Shown here piece after piece: positions 19,504 through 29,269 of a DNA stretch of 64,000 bases. The stretch lies in the NCBI RefSeq assembly GCF_047229345.1, contig NZ_JBFTER010000006.1:20110-84109 (forward strand), given 5' to 3'. The notes under the pieces are model-generated. The model was not told the origin of the DNA. It saw nothing but the letters and a program-made list of their open reading frames with translations, and ran no database searches. This DNA comes from Cellulomonas_A sp047229345. Its GTDB lineage: Bacteria > Actinomycetota > Actinomycetes > Actinomycetales > Cellulomonadaceae. The position numbers were made by a program, and so were the translations under genes. Each line of letters opens with the position of its first letter. The first letter of the stretch is position 1.

Positions 19504-19872
19504 TCAGATGTCGAGCTGGTCCTCGAGCCCCTTGAGCGCACGGCGTGCGAGCGCGAGGTTCGAGCGACTGCGGTCGAGGACGAGGTAGGAGAAGACGCCG
19601 GCCAGGTCGGCGCGCGCCGAGAGCCGGATCAGGTGGTACTGGCTGCCGAGCGTGATGAGGATGTCCTCGATCGTCTCGCCGAGGCCGAGGCTCTCGATCG
19701 CGCGCATCTTGGCGCGGATGACCTCGGTGTTCACGGCGGCGGCCAGCTCGAGGTCGAACGGCACCTTCGACTGCTGCGCGAGCGCCATCCCGCTCCCGAG
19801 GTCGACGAGGGCGATCGCGAGGGCTCCGTCGAGCTCGAGGATCTGCTGGAGCGCGGCGTCGGGCGTGGCCAT
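19504..19872 (-). CDS. Roadblock/LC7-like protein, first of a pair
   Basis: 122 residues: ALQQILELDGALAIALVDLGSGMALAQQ, then LAAAVNTEVIRAKMRAIESLGLGETIEDILITLGSQYHLIR and DRSRSNLALARRAL. Helix-strand order and the short length suit a roadblock/LC7 domain of the MglB kind. ATG 19872 has AAAGGG upstream. No MglA-like GTPase is encoded beside the pair, unlike Streptomyces conservons, so the partner is unknown. Preceded by a 363-base gap that should hold its promoter. Confidence 0.65.
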   Translation of the reverse strand: MATPDAALQQILELDGALAIALVDLGSGMALAQQSKVPFDLELAAAVNTEVIRAKMRAIESLGLGETIEDILITLGSQYHLIRLSARADLAGVFSYLVLDRSRSNLALARRALKGLEDQLDI

Positions 19873-20235
19873 GGTGGGCCCTTTCGGTTGGCACGGTGTG
19901 GTGGTGGGGCGCAGCACCGCGCCGCGTGCCATCGTCCGGAGCGTCCGGCGGAGCGGCAACCGCCCGTCCGCCCGCACTGTCCGTGTTGTCCCGGTCCGTC
20001 CCGTTCTCGCGCCCTGCGCGGGCACCAGGTTCACCCCGACCCGCCGCCCCCCGCCACCCGTTCGGAGCACGGGGGCCCGAGCGGCTCCCTCGGGCCGTCC
20101 GGACCGCGGTGCCGAGCGGCTGGTCGGGCGCACGGGGCAGCGCGTGCGGTGCGACGGGGGCGCGGGCCGAGCCCGCAGAGGTCGGGGCGACGGTCCGCGG
20201 CCGCCGGGACGCCCCCGGCGGCCGCGGACCGCACG
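19873..20235. other. Intergenic region with terminator hairpin
   Basis: No coding sequence is convincing in these 363 bases. The side next to the unknown 20236-20505 gene carries a strong terminator hairpin (20191-20231). The rest should hold the promoter of the roadblock-like pair, but I could not pick out clear -35/-10 boxes. Confidence 0.6.
20191..20231 (-). terminator. Strong terminator after the 89-residue unknown gene
   Basis: Perfect 18-bp stem: left arm 20191-20208 (begins CGGTCCGCGG), loop ACGCC, right arm 20214-20231. It starts four bases after the gene's stop, one of the longest perfect stems in the window, and makes the gene monocistronic. Confidence 0.75.
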
Positions 20236-20505
20236 TCAGCTGCCCGGGCTCTTGACGCCGAACAGCAGCACGCGGCGACGGATGTCGTAGTGCACCGTGC
20301 CCTGCGCGACGAAGAGGTCCTGCAGCGCGTCCGCGTCGTCGGCGGTCAGGGTGAGGACCTCCTCCCACGCACCCTGGTCCAGCACGAGCTGGAGCGTGTA
20401 CGTGCCGTTCTGCCCGGGCTCACCGGGCACCCACGAGAACTGGTAGTGCGAGACCTGGCGGACCTGGATGCTGTCGTCCGTCAGCGGTTGCGTCACCTTG
20501 GCCAT
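20236..20505 (-). CDS. Small protein of unknown function
   Basis: 89 residues: MAKVTQPLTDDSIQVRQVSH, then YTLQLVLDQGAWEEVLTLTADDADALQDLF and VHYDIRRRVLLFGVK. It is soluble, strand-rich, with no signal peptide, cysteines or membrane segment. I do not recognise the family. ATG 20505 has a strong GGAGGAG just upstream and a perfect terminator just downstream, so it is a well-defined independent unit and probably well expressed. Confidence 0.75.
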   Translation of the reverse strand: MAKVTQPLTDDSIQVRQVSHYQFSWVPGEPGQNGTYTLQLVLDQGAWEEVLTLTADDADALQDLFVAQGTVHYDIRRRVLLFGVKSPGS

Positions 20506-20630
20506 GAGCTCCTCCGGAGTGTGCGACGAGACTCCCCGGACCGCCCCGTCCGGCTGCACGGCGGGCCGTGGATGTGGTCCCACCCAGCGTCGGCCGGATG
20601 CGCCGCGGGCGCCGCCCGGGCCGACCGTCC

Positions 20631-20644
20631 TGCCCGATCGGGCA
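20631..20644. promoter_or_regulatory. Perfect 14-bp palindrome at the start of the cyclotransferase gene
   Basis: TGCCCGATCGGGCA, ending 10 bases before the ATG at 20655 and overlapping the -10-like CACGAT (20643-20648). It may be an operator; its position on the core promoter would repress. Confidence 0.5.
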
Positions 20645-20654
20645 CGATGGCGCC

Positions 20655-21017
20655 ATGGCGGAGCACCTCTTCTCGTACGGGACCCTGCAGGACCCGAAGG
20701 TCCAGCGCGCGACGTTCGAGCGCGAGCTCGCCATGACCGCCGACGCGCTCCCGGGCTACCGCACCGAGCTCATCGAGATCCACGACGCCGAGGTCGTCCG
20801 GACGAGCGGCCTGGCGCACCACCCGGCGCTCGTGCCGACGGGCCGGGACAGCGACGTCGTCGCCGGGAGCCTGCTGGTCCTCACGCCCGACGAGCTCGCC
20901 GCCGCGGACACGTACGAGGTGGACGACTACGTGCGCGTCGCCGTCACGCTCGCGTCCGGCGCGACGGCGTGGGCGTACGTCAGCCGCGCGCACGTCACGC
21001 CCGGACGGACGGCCTGA
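20655..21017 (+). CDS. Gamma-glutamylcyclotransferase-like (AIG2/GGCT fold) protein
   Basis: 120 residues with the signature start LFSYGTLQDPKVQRATF (YGTL is diagnostic), VAGSLLVLTPDELAAADTYE with the family's catalytic-type acidic residue, and YVRVAVTLASGATAWAYV. Members cyclise gamma-glutamyl amines or remove gamma-glutamyl groups in the cytoplasm. ATG 20655 is six bases after CACGAT, consistent with a leaderless transcript, and overlaps no other gene. Confidence 0.85.
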   Translation: MAEHLFSYGTLQDPKVQRATFERELAMTADALPGYRTELIEIHDAEVVRTSGLAHHPALVPTGRDSDVVAGSLLVLTPDELAAADTYEVDDYVRVAVTLASGATAWAYVSRAHVTPGRTA

Positions 21018-21147
21018 CGGGCTCGACGCCGGGCACGCGCCCGAGGACGACGGCACCTCGGGGGTCACGTCGCGCGCGTGCGTCTCACGTCGTGACCTCG
21101 CCCGCTCCGCCGCTCAGGTCCACGCCCGGTGTGCCGATCCGAAGCGC

Positions 21148-21423
21148 ATGGACGTCAACACCCACCCGGAGTTCGCGCCCACGTACGCCGGCATCCGACG
21201 CCAGTACGGCGACACGTGGGCCAAGCGCTTCGTGCTGACCGCACCCCTGCTGCTCGGCGACCCCAAGGGCGCCGTCTTCCGCGCCTTCCGCTCCGGTCTC
21301 GCCGCGCACGCCGCCGGCGACGCGCTGGGCGAGGACCGCGCGTGGGCGACGTGCCAGGCGCTCATGTCCGAGCTCGCGGCGTCGCTCGTCGCCGAGGCGG
21401 AGCGGTTCCTGACGGACGCGTGA
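21148..21423 (+). CDS. Small protein of unknown function
   Basis: 91 residues, predicted mostly helical: THPEFAPTYAGIRRQYGDTW, RFVLTAPLLLGDPKGAVFRAF, then an acidic helix ending AEAERFLTDA. No signal peptide or recognisable motif. Codon use matches the neighbours. I found no clear Shine-Dalgarno or -10 before ATG 21148, so the start is less certain than the reading frame. Confidence 0.6.
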   Translation: MDVNTHPEFAPTYAGIRRQYGDTWAKRFVLTAPLLLGDPKGAVFRAFRSGLAAHAAGDALGEDRAWATCQALMSELAASLVAEAERFLTDA

Positions 21424-21506
21424 CCCGCGGCCCGTCCTGACCGACGCGGGCGGCGACCGCGACTCCGGGCGTTGTCCCCGACCGGGGTCACGGCCAGGAT
21501 GTCGTC

Positions 21507-22214
21507 GTGACCCTGCCGCCGCGCGAGTCCTTCTTCCCGCCCGTCGAGCCCGCGGTGCCGCCGGACGAGGTCGACGACGCGGGCGACGAGGGCCTGCCCG
21601 ACCTGGACTGGCAGGGGCCACCGACGCACCTGCACGCCGGCCTCTGGGCGGGCAGCGCGGTGCTGGGCCGCTCGACGACCACCGCGGTGCTGGTCGAGGG
21701 CGCCCGCGCCTACGCCTCCGGCGCCGTGCTGCGGATGGCGATCGTCACGCGCCGCAGCGCACGCCACCTGCGCCGCCGCATGATGTCCGAGCTCGACGTG
21801 ACGCACGGGCGCGGCACGCTGAACCTCGCCCTGCCTCCCGGCGGGCTGCGCTGGGGCTTCGAGTACGCCGACGGCCGGCGGGTCACGACGCTCGACCCGT
21901 CGCCCTGGACGGAGATCCCGGAGGACACGGACCCGCAGACCTGGGAGCCCCGGCGGCCCGTGATGCAGCCGCTGAACGCGCCCTGGGTCTACGGCCCGAC
22001 GTGGCGCCGCGACGTCTGGCTGTGGCCGCTGCCGCCAGCCGGCGACCTGCACGCGGTGTGCGCGTGGCCGGACGAGGGCATCGAGGAGACCCGCACGACC
22101 CTGGACGCGACGGCGCTGCGTGCCGCGGCTCGGGACGCCCGTCCGCTGTGGCCGGGCACGCCGGTCGACGTCGGCCACGCGGATCGACCCGCTCCCGAGG
22201 AGACCGAGGCCTGA
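21507..22214 (+). CDS. Protein of unknown function
   Basis: 235 residues, soluble, Trp/Pro-rich. Visible stretches: THLHAGLWAGSAVLGRSTTTAV, SELDVTHGRGTLNLALPPGG, MQPLNAPWVYGPTWRRDVWLW and FEYADGRRVTTLDP. It looks like a two-sheet beta protein; no catalytic motif stands out. GTG 21507 follows CAGGAT (21495-21500) by six bases, a leaderless arrangement. It ends 76 bases before the end of the flavoprotein gene on the other strand. Confidence 0.7.
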   Translation: MTLPPRESFFPPVEPAVPPDEVDDAGDEGLPDLDWQGPPTHLHAGLWAGSAVLGRSTTTAVLVEGARAYASGAVLRMAIVTRRSARHLRRRMMSELDVTHGRGTLNLALPPGGLRWGFEYADGRRVTTLDPSPWTEIPEDTDPQTWEPRRPVMQPLNAPWVYGPTWRRDVWLWPLPPAGDLHAVCAWPDEGIEETRTTLDATALRAAARDARPLWPGTPVDVGHADRPAPEETEA

Positions 22215-22290
22215 CGCGGGACAGCCACGTCCACCGTGCGCCCCGGGCTGCCGCCCGCGCCGGCGGACCGCCGCGCCCGTCCCGCCGGGG

Positions 22291-24399
22291 TCAGACGACG
22301 TTCCGGTGCTCCCGGTACTCGCGCCACACGTTCTCGAAGAAGTCGTCGTCCTCCGGGATCGGCCGCACGGGTCGCCACGCGAACGTGACCTTGCCCGAGC
22401 CGTCGACCCGCACGCCGTCGTCGGGCCGGACCGCACCCGAGGCGGCCGCGGCGGGTGACGCGTCGGGCACCGCCGGCGACCACGCGACCTCCTGCACCTC
22501 GCCGTCGAGCGCGCCGCCGTCGAGCGTGAACCGGAAGATCTCGGGGAGCTCGAGCTCGCGTCCGGCGTCCTCCCCGAACCCGACCTGCGGCAGCGCGCCG
22601 TCGGGGTCGGTGTAGAGCACGGACCCGCGCGACCGGCCGCCGTGCTCGACGTAGTCGGCCATCGCCGCGAGGTAGACCGACGCGGTCGTGAGGATGTCGC
22701 GGACGAGGAAGGTGCGGTTGACGGCGCGGCGTGACCCCGCGTCGGCGGCGACGGTCGCCTCGTAGTCGGCGAGCCACGCGCGGACCTGGTCGAGGGCCTC
22801 GTGGATCGACTCGCGCGAGCGGACCGGGCCGGCCTTGGCGCTCATGAGCTCGCCGACGGCGGTGAGCAGGTCGCCGGTGTTGTCGGGGACCCCGGCCGCC
22901 GCCCGCGAGGTCGCCCGCTCGACCAGCCCGTGGGCCGCCCCCAGCACCGGCCCGGCGGCGGCCGCGAACTCCTCGTCGGGCAGGGGCGCGCAGGTCCGCT
23001 GCACCGCGATCCACTGCGCCGCGCGCGTCGCCCCGACCTGCCCGCTGTTGAGCGCCGCTCCCCCGGGCCGGTACACGCCGTGCGCCCCGCCCGCCTCGCC
23101 GACGGGGAAGAACCCGCGGACGTTCGACTGCCACCAGGCGTCGACCACGAGGCCGCCGTTGTTGTGCTGCGCGCACACGTCGACCTCGAGCAGCTCGGTC
23201 TCGAGGTCCACGTACGGGTTCTTCTGCAGGTAGAAGTCGTAGGCGGGCCGGTTCATGCGCTGCAGCCGCTCGACCGGGGTGCCGAACAGGACGCCCGCGC
23301 GCTCGAGGTAGTCGTGCGCCTCGGGCGACAGGGCCGACGCGTCGAGCTCGTCGCGCACCGGGTTGCGGCGGAAGTCGAGGAACACGCGCCGCCCGCGCAG
23401 CACGGTCTCCTGGTAGACGAGCAGGTCGATGAGCGAGGACCCGTCGCGGGCCTTCCGCACGTCGAACGGCCACTGGTAGCCCTTGAGGAAGATGAGGGAG
23501 AGCTGGCGGCCGTAGTCGGGGATCGACTCGGACAGGAACTCGCGCTCGTCGTTCCCGTCCTGGTCGGTCGACACGAACCGCGGGAGGACCTGCATGTACG
23601 TGCCCGAGACGTTCCAGCGCGGGTGGGTCGACGCGAGCCCGAACTGCCACTCGGTGACGTTCTTGCCGTGCACGCCCGCGCGGTACGCGGCGCCGGAGGC
23701 TCCCCACTGGCCGTGCGGGAACACGCGCGTCGCGTAGATGCCGGCCGGGCCACCCGTCGCGTACACGAGGTTGGCGCAGCGGAACAGCAGGAAGGGGCTC
23801 TGCTCGCCGTCGTGCGGGACGTCGGTGCGCAGCACGAGCAGCCCGGCGACCTCGCCGTCGCGCACCACGAGGTCGACGACGCGGCACTCGTCGTAGATGC
23901 GGGTGCCGTTGCGCGCGACCTTCTTCTCGAGCTGCTCGACCATGCTGCGCGACGTGTACGGCCCGACGGACGTGGCCCGGCGGCGGGGGTCGTGGTCGGT
24001 CTTGTAACCGATGAACTCCCCGAACCGGTTCTGCGGGAACGGCACCCCGAGCTCGCACAGCCGCAGGAACGCCCGCGCGGAGAGCGCCGCCTCGGCGAGC
24101 GCGTTGTCGCCGTCCATCGCCCCGCCCGAGAACAGGGTCTGCGCCATCTCCCGGACCGAGTCGGGGTCGCCGCCCGAGAGCGTCATCTTGTAGTACGTCT
24201 GCTTGTCCGAGCCGGCGTTGCGCGACGCCCCGGCGCCGATCTTGTCGGCGACCATGACGACGTCCGTCTGGCCGAACTCCCAGAGCCGGTCCGCCGCGCA
24301 GAAGCCCGCGGACCCCGTGCCGACGACGACGGTGTTGGCGGTCACGACCGGCACCGCGCGCCCGTCGATCGTGAGCTCGTGCGGCTCGTGGCTGGTCAT
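22291..24399 (-). CDS. FAD-dependent oxidoreductase, fumarate reductase/succinate dehydrogenase flavoprotein-like
   Basis: 702 residues. FAD-binding N terminus NTVVVGTGSAGFCAADRLWE with GXGXXG, NAGSDKQTYYKMTLSGG, later VYATGGPAGIYATRVFPHGQW and GFFPVGEAGGAHGVYRPGG, the pattern of the FAD_binding_2 family used by succinate/fumarate-type flavoproteins. It is not the TCA enzyme: no iron-sulfur or membrane subunit lies nearby and the partner is an SDR. ATG 24399 has GGAGGA upstream. It follows the SDR gene by 34 bases and is probably the second gene of a catabolic operon controlled at 25283-25321. Substrate unknown. Confidence 0.85.
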   Translation of the reverse strand: MTSHEPHELTIDGRAVPVVTANTVVVGTGSAGFCAADRLWEFGQTDVVMVADKIGAGASRNAGSDKQTYYKMTLSGGDPDSVREMAQTLFSGGAMDGDNALAEAALSARAFLRLCELGVPFPQNRFGEFIGYKTDHDPRRRATSVGPYTSRSMVEQLEKKVARNGTRIYDECRVVDLVVRDGEVAGLLVLRTDVPHDGEQSPFLLFRCANLVYATGGPAGIYATRVFPHGQWGASGAAYRAGVHGKNVTEWQFGLASTHPRWNVSGTYMQVLPRFVSTDQDGNDEREFLSESIPDYGRQLSLIFLKGYQWPFDVRKARDGSSLIDLLVYQETVLRGRRVFLDFRRNPVRDELDASALSPEAHDYLERAGVLFGTPVERLQRMNRPAYDFYLQKNPYVDLETELLEVDVCAQHNNGGLVVDAWWQSNVRGFFPVGEAGGAHGVYRPGGAALNSGQVGATRAAQWIAVQRTCAPLPDEEFAAAAGPVLGAAHGLVERATSRAAAGVPDNTGDLLTAVGELMSAKAGPVRSRESIHEALDQVRAWLADYEATVAADAGSRRAVNRTFLVRDILTTASVYLAAMADYVEHGGRSRGSVLYTDPDGALPQVGFGEDAGRELELPEIFRFTLDGGALDGEVQEVAWSPAVPDASPAAAASGAVRPDDGVRVDGSGKVTFAWRPVRPIPEDDDFFENVWREYREHRNVV

Positions 24400-24433
24400 C
24401 GCGGGTCCTCCGGCTGGGCGTGGGGGTGGGGCG

Positions 24434-25228
24434 TCAGAGCGTGGGGATGTGCAGGCCGCCGTCGACGTGGAACACCTCGCCGGTCGAGTACGGGGTCTGC
24501 CCCGAGACGAGCAGCGAGACGGCACCGGCGACGTCGGCCGGGCGGCCCCAGCGGTTGACCGGCGCGAGCCCCTCGGCGATCAGCGCGTCGTACTTGCCGG
24601 CGACCGCCGCGGTCATGTCCGTCTGGACGACGCCGGGGCGCACCTCGTGGACGACGATGCCCTCGGGCGCGAGCCGCACGGCGAACAGCTGGGTCGCCAT
24701 CGCGACGCCGGCCTTGGAGACGCAGTACTCGCCGCGCGCGGTGGAGACGGTCGTCGCGGAGATCGAGGAGACGTTGACGACGGTCGCGACCGGACCCTCG
24801 GGCGGCTCGGGCAGGTGGTCGAGGTCGCCGCGCAGCCCGATCACCCGGTTCGCGAACGCCTGCGTGAGGAAGTACGGACCGCGCAGGTTGATCCCGAGCA
24901 CCCGGTCGAAGCTCTCGGCGGTCGCCTCGAGGAGGTCCGCGCGCACGCTGGGCGCGACGCCCGCGTTGTTGACCAGCACGTCGAGGCGCCCCCACGCGTC
25001 CACGGCGTCGTCGAGGTAGCGCGCGTGGTCGTCGGGGTCCGCCACCGAGCCGCGCACGTACCGCACGCGGGCGTCGTCGCCCGCGAGCGCCCGCAGCTCG
25101 GCGAGCACGTCGGCCGGCTCCTCGCGCGTGGCGAGGATCGAGACGGCGAACCCGTCCTCGACGAGTCGGCGGCTGATGCCGAGGCCGATGCCCCGGTTGC
25201 CGCCGGTGACGAGTGCGACTGCCGGCAT
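24434..25228 (-). CDS. Short-chain dehydrogenase/reductase (3-oxoacyl-ACP reductase-like)
   Basis: 264 residues, classical SDR: TGGNRGIGLGISRRL cofactor site, NNAGVAPSV, NVSSISATTVS, catalytic YCVSK, PGVVQTDM and a C-terminal YSTGEVFHVDGGLHI. Cytoplasmic NAD(P) enzyme; in this operon context a sugar or polyol dehydrogenase is more likely than fatty-acid synthesis. ATG 25228 is chosen over 25237 because AAAGAGG (25244-25238) abuts the latter and is 9 bases from the former. First gene of the operon with the flavoprotein. Confidence 0.87.
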   Translation of the reverse strand: MPAVALVTGGNRGIGLGISRRLVEDGFAVSILATREEPADVLAELRALAGDDARVRYVRGSVADPDDHARYLDDAVDAWGRLDVLVNNAGVAPSVRADLLEATAESFDRVLGINLRGPYFLTQAFANRVIGLRGDLDHLPEPPEGPVATVVNVSSISATTVSTARGEYCVSKAGVAMATQLFAVRLAPEGIVVHEVRPGVVQTDMTAAVAGKYDALIAEGLAPVNRWGRPADVAGAVSLLVSGQTPYSTGEVFHVDGGLHIPTL

Positions 25229-25282
25229 CGTTGCCATCCTCTTTCGCGGTCGGGCGCACCGCGGCCGTGCGGTGTCGCGCCG

Positions 25283-25321
25283 ATCCTGGCACGCGCGGGG
25301 CGGTCGGGGCAAGCGCTTTCC
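25283..25321 (-). promoter_or_regulatory. Promoter and LacI-type operator of the SDR-flavoprotein operon
   Basis: Read on the minus strand: -35 TTGCCC (25312-25307), 18-base spacer, -10 CAGGAT (25288-25283). GGCAAGCGCTTTCC (25308-25321) overlaps the -35 and is 12/14 palindromic around a central CG. It closely resembles the site at 14766-14779. Confidence 0.6.
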
Positions 25322-25354
25322 GGATCGGTCGGCCGTGCCGGTCGGCGCGCAGCA

Positions 25355-25389
25355 CGACGGGCGGCAGCCTGGTCGGCTGCCGCCCGTCG
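25355..25389. terminator. Perfect 15-bp hairpin between divergent genes
   Basis: CGACGGGCGGCAGCC (25355-25369), loop TGGTC, and its exact complement 25375-25389. It has terminator strength but no gene of either strand ends here. It could terminate a small RNA read from the adjacent structured region. Confidence 0.6.
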
Positions 25390-25395
25390 GACGAG

Positions 25396-25563
25396 GGTGC
25401 GCACCGGCAGACGCCTCACGGCGCGGGGCCGCTCGTGGCGGCGATGGTTGAGCCCGGGGGTCATGAACCGGTGCGCACCTGGTCCAACCGGTCGACGGAG
25501 TGCGGTGTTCCGACGTCGGGCGTGACTGCGCTCACGCCGGCTCACGAACCGCCGCTCAGCGGC
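25396..25563. other. Structured non-coding region upstream of recQ
   Basis: A 12-bp inverted repeat GGTGCGCACCGG (25396-25407) pairs perfectly with CCGGTGCGCACC (25468-25479) and encloses 60 bases that contain smaller stems (CGCC/GGCG, GCCGC/GCGGC, GGTT/AACC). Two further stems follow: GGCGTGA-N6-TCACGCC (25519-25538) and GCCGC-tca-GCGGC (25551-25563). No coding sequence is convincing in the 438-base gap 25229-25666. Candidate structured RNA, 5' UTR or protein-binding array. Confidence 0.45.
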
Positions 25564-25666
25564 CCACCCGGGGGACGCGCCGGGGGCTCGCGCACGAGGT
25601 CCCGCGAGCCGCCGGACGCTGTGGACGCGCGCCCTGGTGTCCGCGGCGGCTCGTAGGCTGGTCCCC

Positions 25667-27781
<2,115 letters not shown>

Positions 27782-27851
27782 CGGGCTGACCGCTCGGGCC
27801 CGGGTGCGGCCGACCGGCAGGACAGGCGCGACGGGGGCGGAGGCGGGAGAC

Positions 27852-28958
27852 GTGGGCGCGATCCTGGCTGCGCTCGGCACGATGGGCGCGATCGTCGCGC
27901 TCGGCTGGGTGCTCGGGCGCCGCGGCACGCTCGGTCCGGCCGCCCCGGCGGTGCTCGCGCGCGTCGTGTTCGCCGTCGCGACCCCGTGCCTGCTGCTCGT
28001 GACCGTCGCGAACGCGGACCTGCACCTCCTGCTCTCGCGCGCCGCGCTCGTCACGGCACTGAGCACCACGACGGTCGTGCTGGTCGCGGTCGCCGTGCTG
28101 CGCGGGCTGTGGCACCGGCCCGCCGCGGACGTCACGGTCGCGACCCTCGCGGCGTCGTACGTCAACGCCGGCAACCTCGGACTGCCGCTCGCGGTCTACC
28201 TGCTCGGGGACGCGGTCGCCGTCGTGCCGTCGCTGCTCTACCAGCTGCTCGTGCTGGCCCCCGTCGCGTTCGCGGTCCTCGACGCCCGGACCCCGCGCGG
28301 GTCGAGTCCAGACCGGACGCCCGGGCCTGCGCCGCCGGACGACGCCGAGCGGTCACCCGCCACCCCGCCGACCCCGTCGACCGGCCCGGCTGCCACGCCG
28401 GGACCACCGGACGTCCCCCCGGTCCCGCCCGACACCCCACCGACCGCGGCGCCCGCCCCGGCGAGCGGACGCGGCCCGCGCCGCGGGTCCCGCGTGCTGC
28501 GCACCGTCCTGGCCCGGACGCTGCGCAACCCGATCATCGTGGGCGCGCTCGCCGGACTGGCGATCGCGGCGCTGCCCTGGACGCCGCCCGAGGTGCTGCT
28601 CGGCCCGTTCGCGATCGTGGGTGCCGCCGCAGCGCCCCTCGCGCTCCTCACCTTCGGGATGTCGCTCGCCGTCCCCCGTACCGTCGACGCCCGGCCCGTG
28701 CGGCGCGAGCTCGTGCTCGTGGTGCTGCTGCGCTCGCTCGTGCACCCGCTGCTCGCGGGCGGCATCGGCGCGGCGCTGGGGCTCGAGGGCGCGGCGCTCC
28801 TCGGCGTCACCGCGATGGCCGCGCTGCCGACGGCGCAGAACGTGCTCGTGTACGCGATCCAGTACGGCCGGCAGCAGCCGCTCGCGCGCGACGCCGGCCT
28901 CGTCACCACGGTCCTCGCGGTGCCCGTCCTGCTCGTCGTCACCGCGGTCCTCGGCTGA
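27852..28958 (+). CDS. AEC (auxin efflux carrier)-family transporter
   Basis: 368 residues, hydrophobic, about ten membrane segments in two halves. N-terminal half: ILAALGTMGAIVALGWVLGRR, VVFAVATPCLLLVTVAN, and SYVNAGNLGLPLAVYLLG (the family's crossover-type NxGNxGLP). C-terminal half: RNPIIVGALAGLAIAALPW to MAALPTAQNVLVYAIQYG. Between the halves lies a ~75-residue cytoplasmic loop of Pro/Thr/Asp low complexity. Transports an unknown organic anion or acid. GTG 27852 follows GGCGGGAGAC; a GTG at 27804 is the alternative. Follows recQ by 70 bases but is functionally unrelated. Confidence 0.87.
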   Translation: MGAILAALGTMGAIVALGWVLGRRGTLGPAAPAVLARVVFAVATPCLLLVTVANADLHLLLSRAALVTALSTTTVVLVAVAVLRGLWHRPAADVTVATLAASYVNAGNLGLPLAVYLLGDAVAVVPSLLYQLLVLAPVAFAVLDARTPRGSSPDRTPGPAPPDDAERSPATPPTPSTGPAATPGPPDVPPVPPDTPPTAAPAPASGRGPRRGSRVLRTVLARTLRNPIIVGALAGLAIAALPWTPPEVLLGPFAIVGAAAAPLALLTFGMSLAVPRTVDARPVRRELVLVVLLRSLVHPLLAGGIGAALGLEGAALLGVTAMAALPTAQNVLVYAIQYGRQQPLARDAGLVTTVLAVPVLLVVTAVLG

Positions 28959-29269
28959 CGCTCCCCGCCGGCCGCACGCCTGCGCCGCCGTCCGTCCGGC
29001 CCGCACGGCTCGGGCCCGGAGCGGCGCCCGCGGAGCCCGGAGCGGCGCCCGCGGATGCACCGCGACGGGAGTTCGTCACACTCCGCGTCTCGCCGGGTGG
29101 AGCCCCTGACGGCGCACCCGCCCGGCCGGTACGGTCGGCTCGTCCTGGATGACGGCTTCTCGGGTGCAGTCCCCCGGGGCCATCCCGTGGGTCGTCGACC
29201 GGCTCGGGTCGCGCGCGTGCACCACGCACGCCGCCCCCGCCGGACCACGCACCACGGCAGAGGGAAGCC
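28959..29269. other. Intergenic region with a 21-bp tandem duplication
   Basis: 311 bases between the AEC gene and the GH64 gene. A 21-bp unit starting CCCGGAGCGGCGCCCGCGGA occurs twice at 29015-29035 and 29036-29056. No clear terminator for the AEC gene or promoter boxes for the glucanase were found. Confidence 0.6.

Noticed and set aside
22801..24558. Long open frames opposite known genes, e.g. 585 codons opposite the flavoprotein
   Set aside because: High-GC shadows: Arg/Gly/Ala-rich translations without domains, on the complement of well-supported genes.
25396..25479. Possible tRNA because of the cloverleaf-like folding
   Set aside because: Closing stem is 12 bp, no proper D-, anticodon- and T-arm spacing, no T-loop consensus in the right place on either strand.
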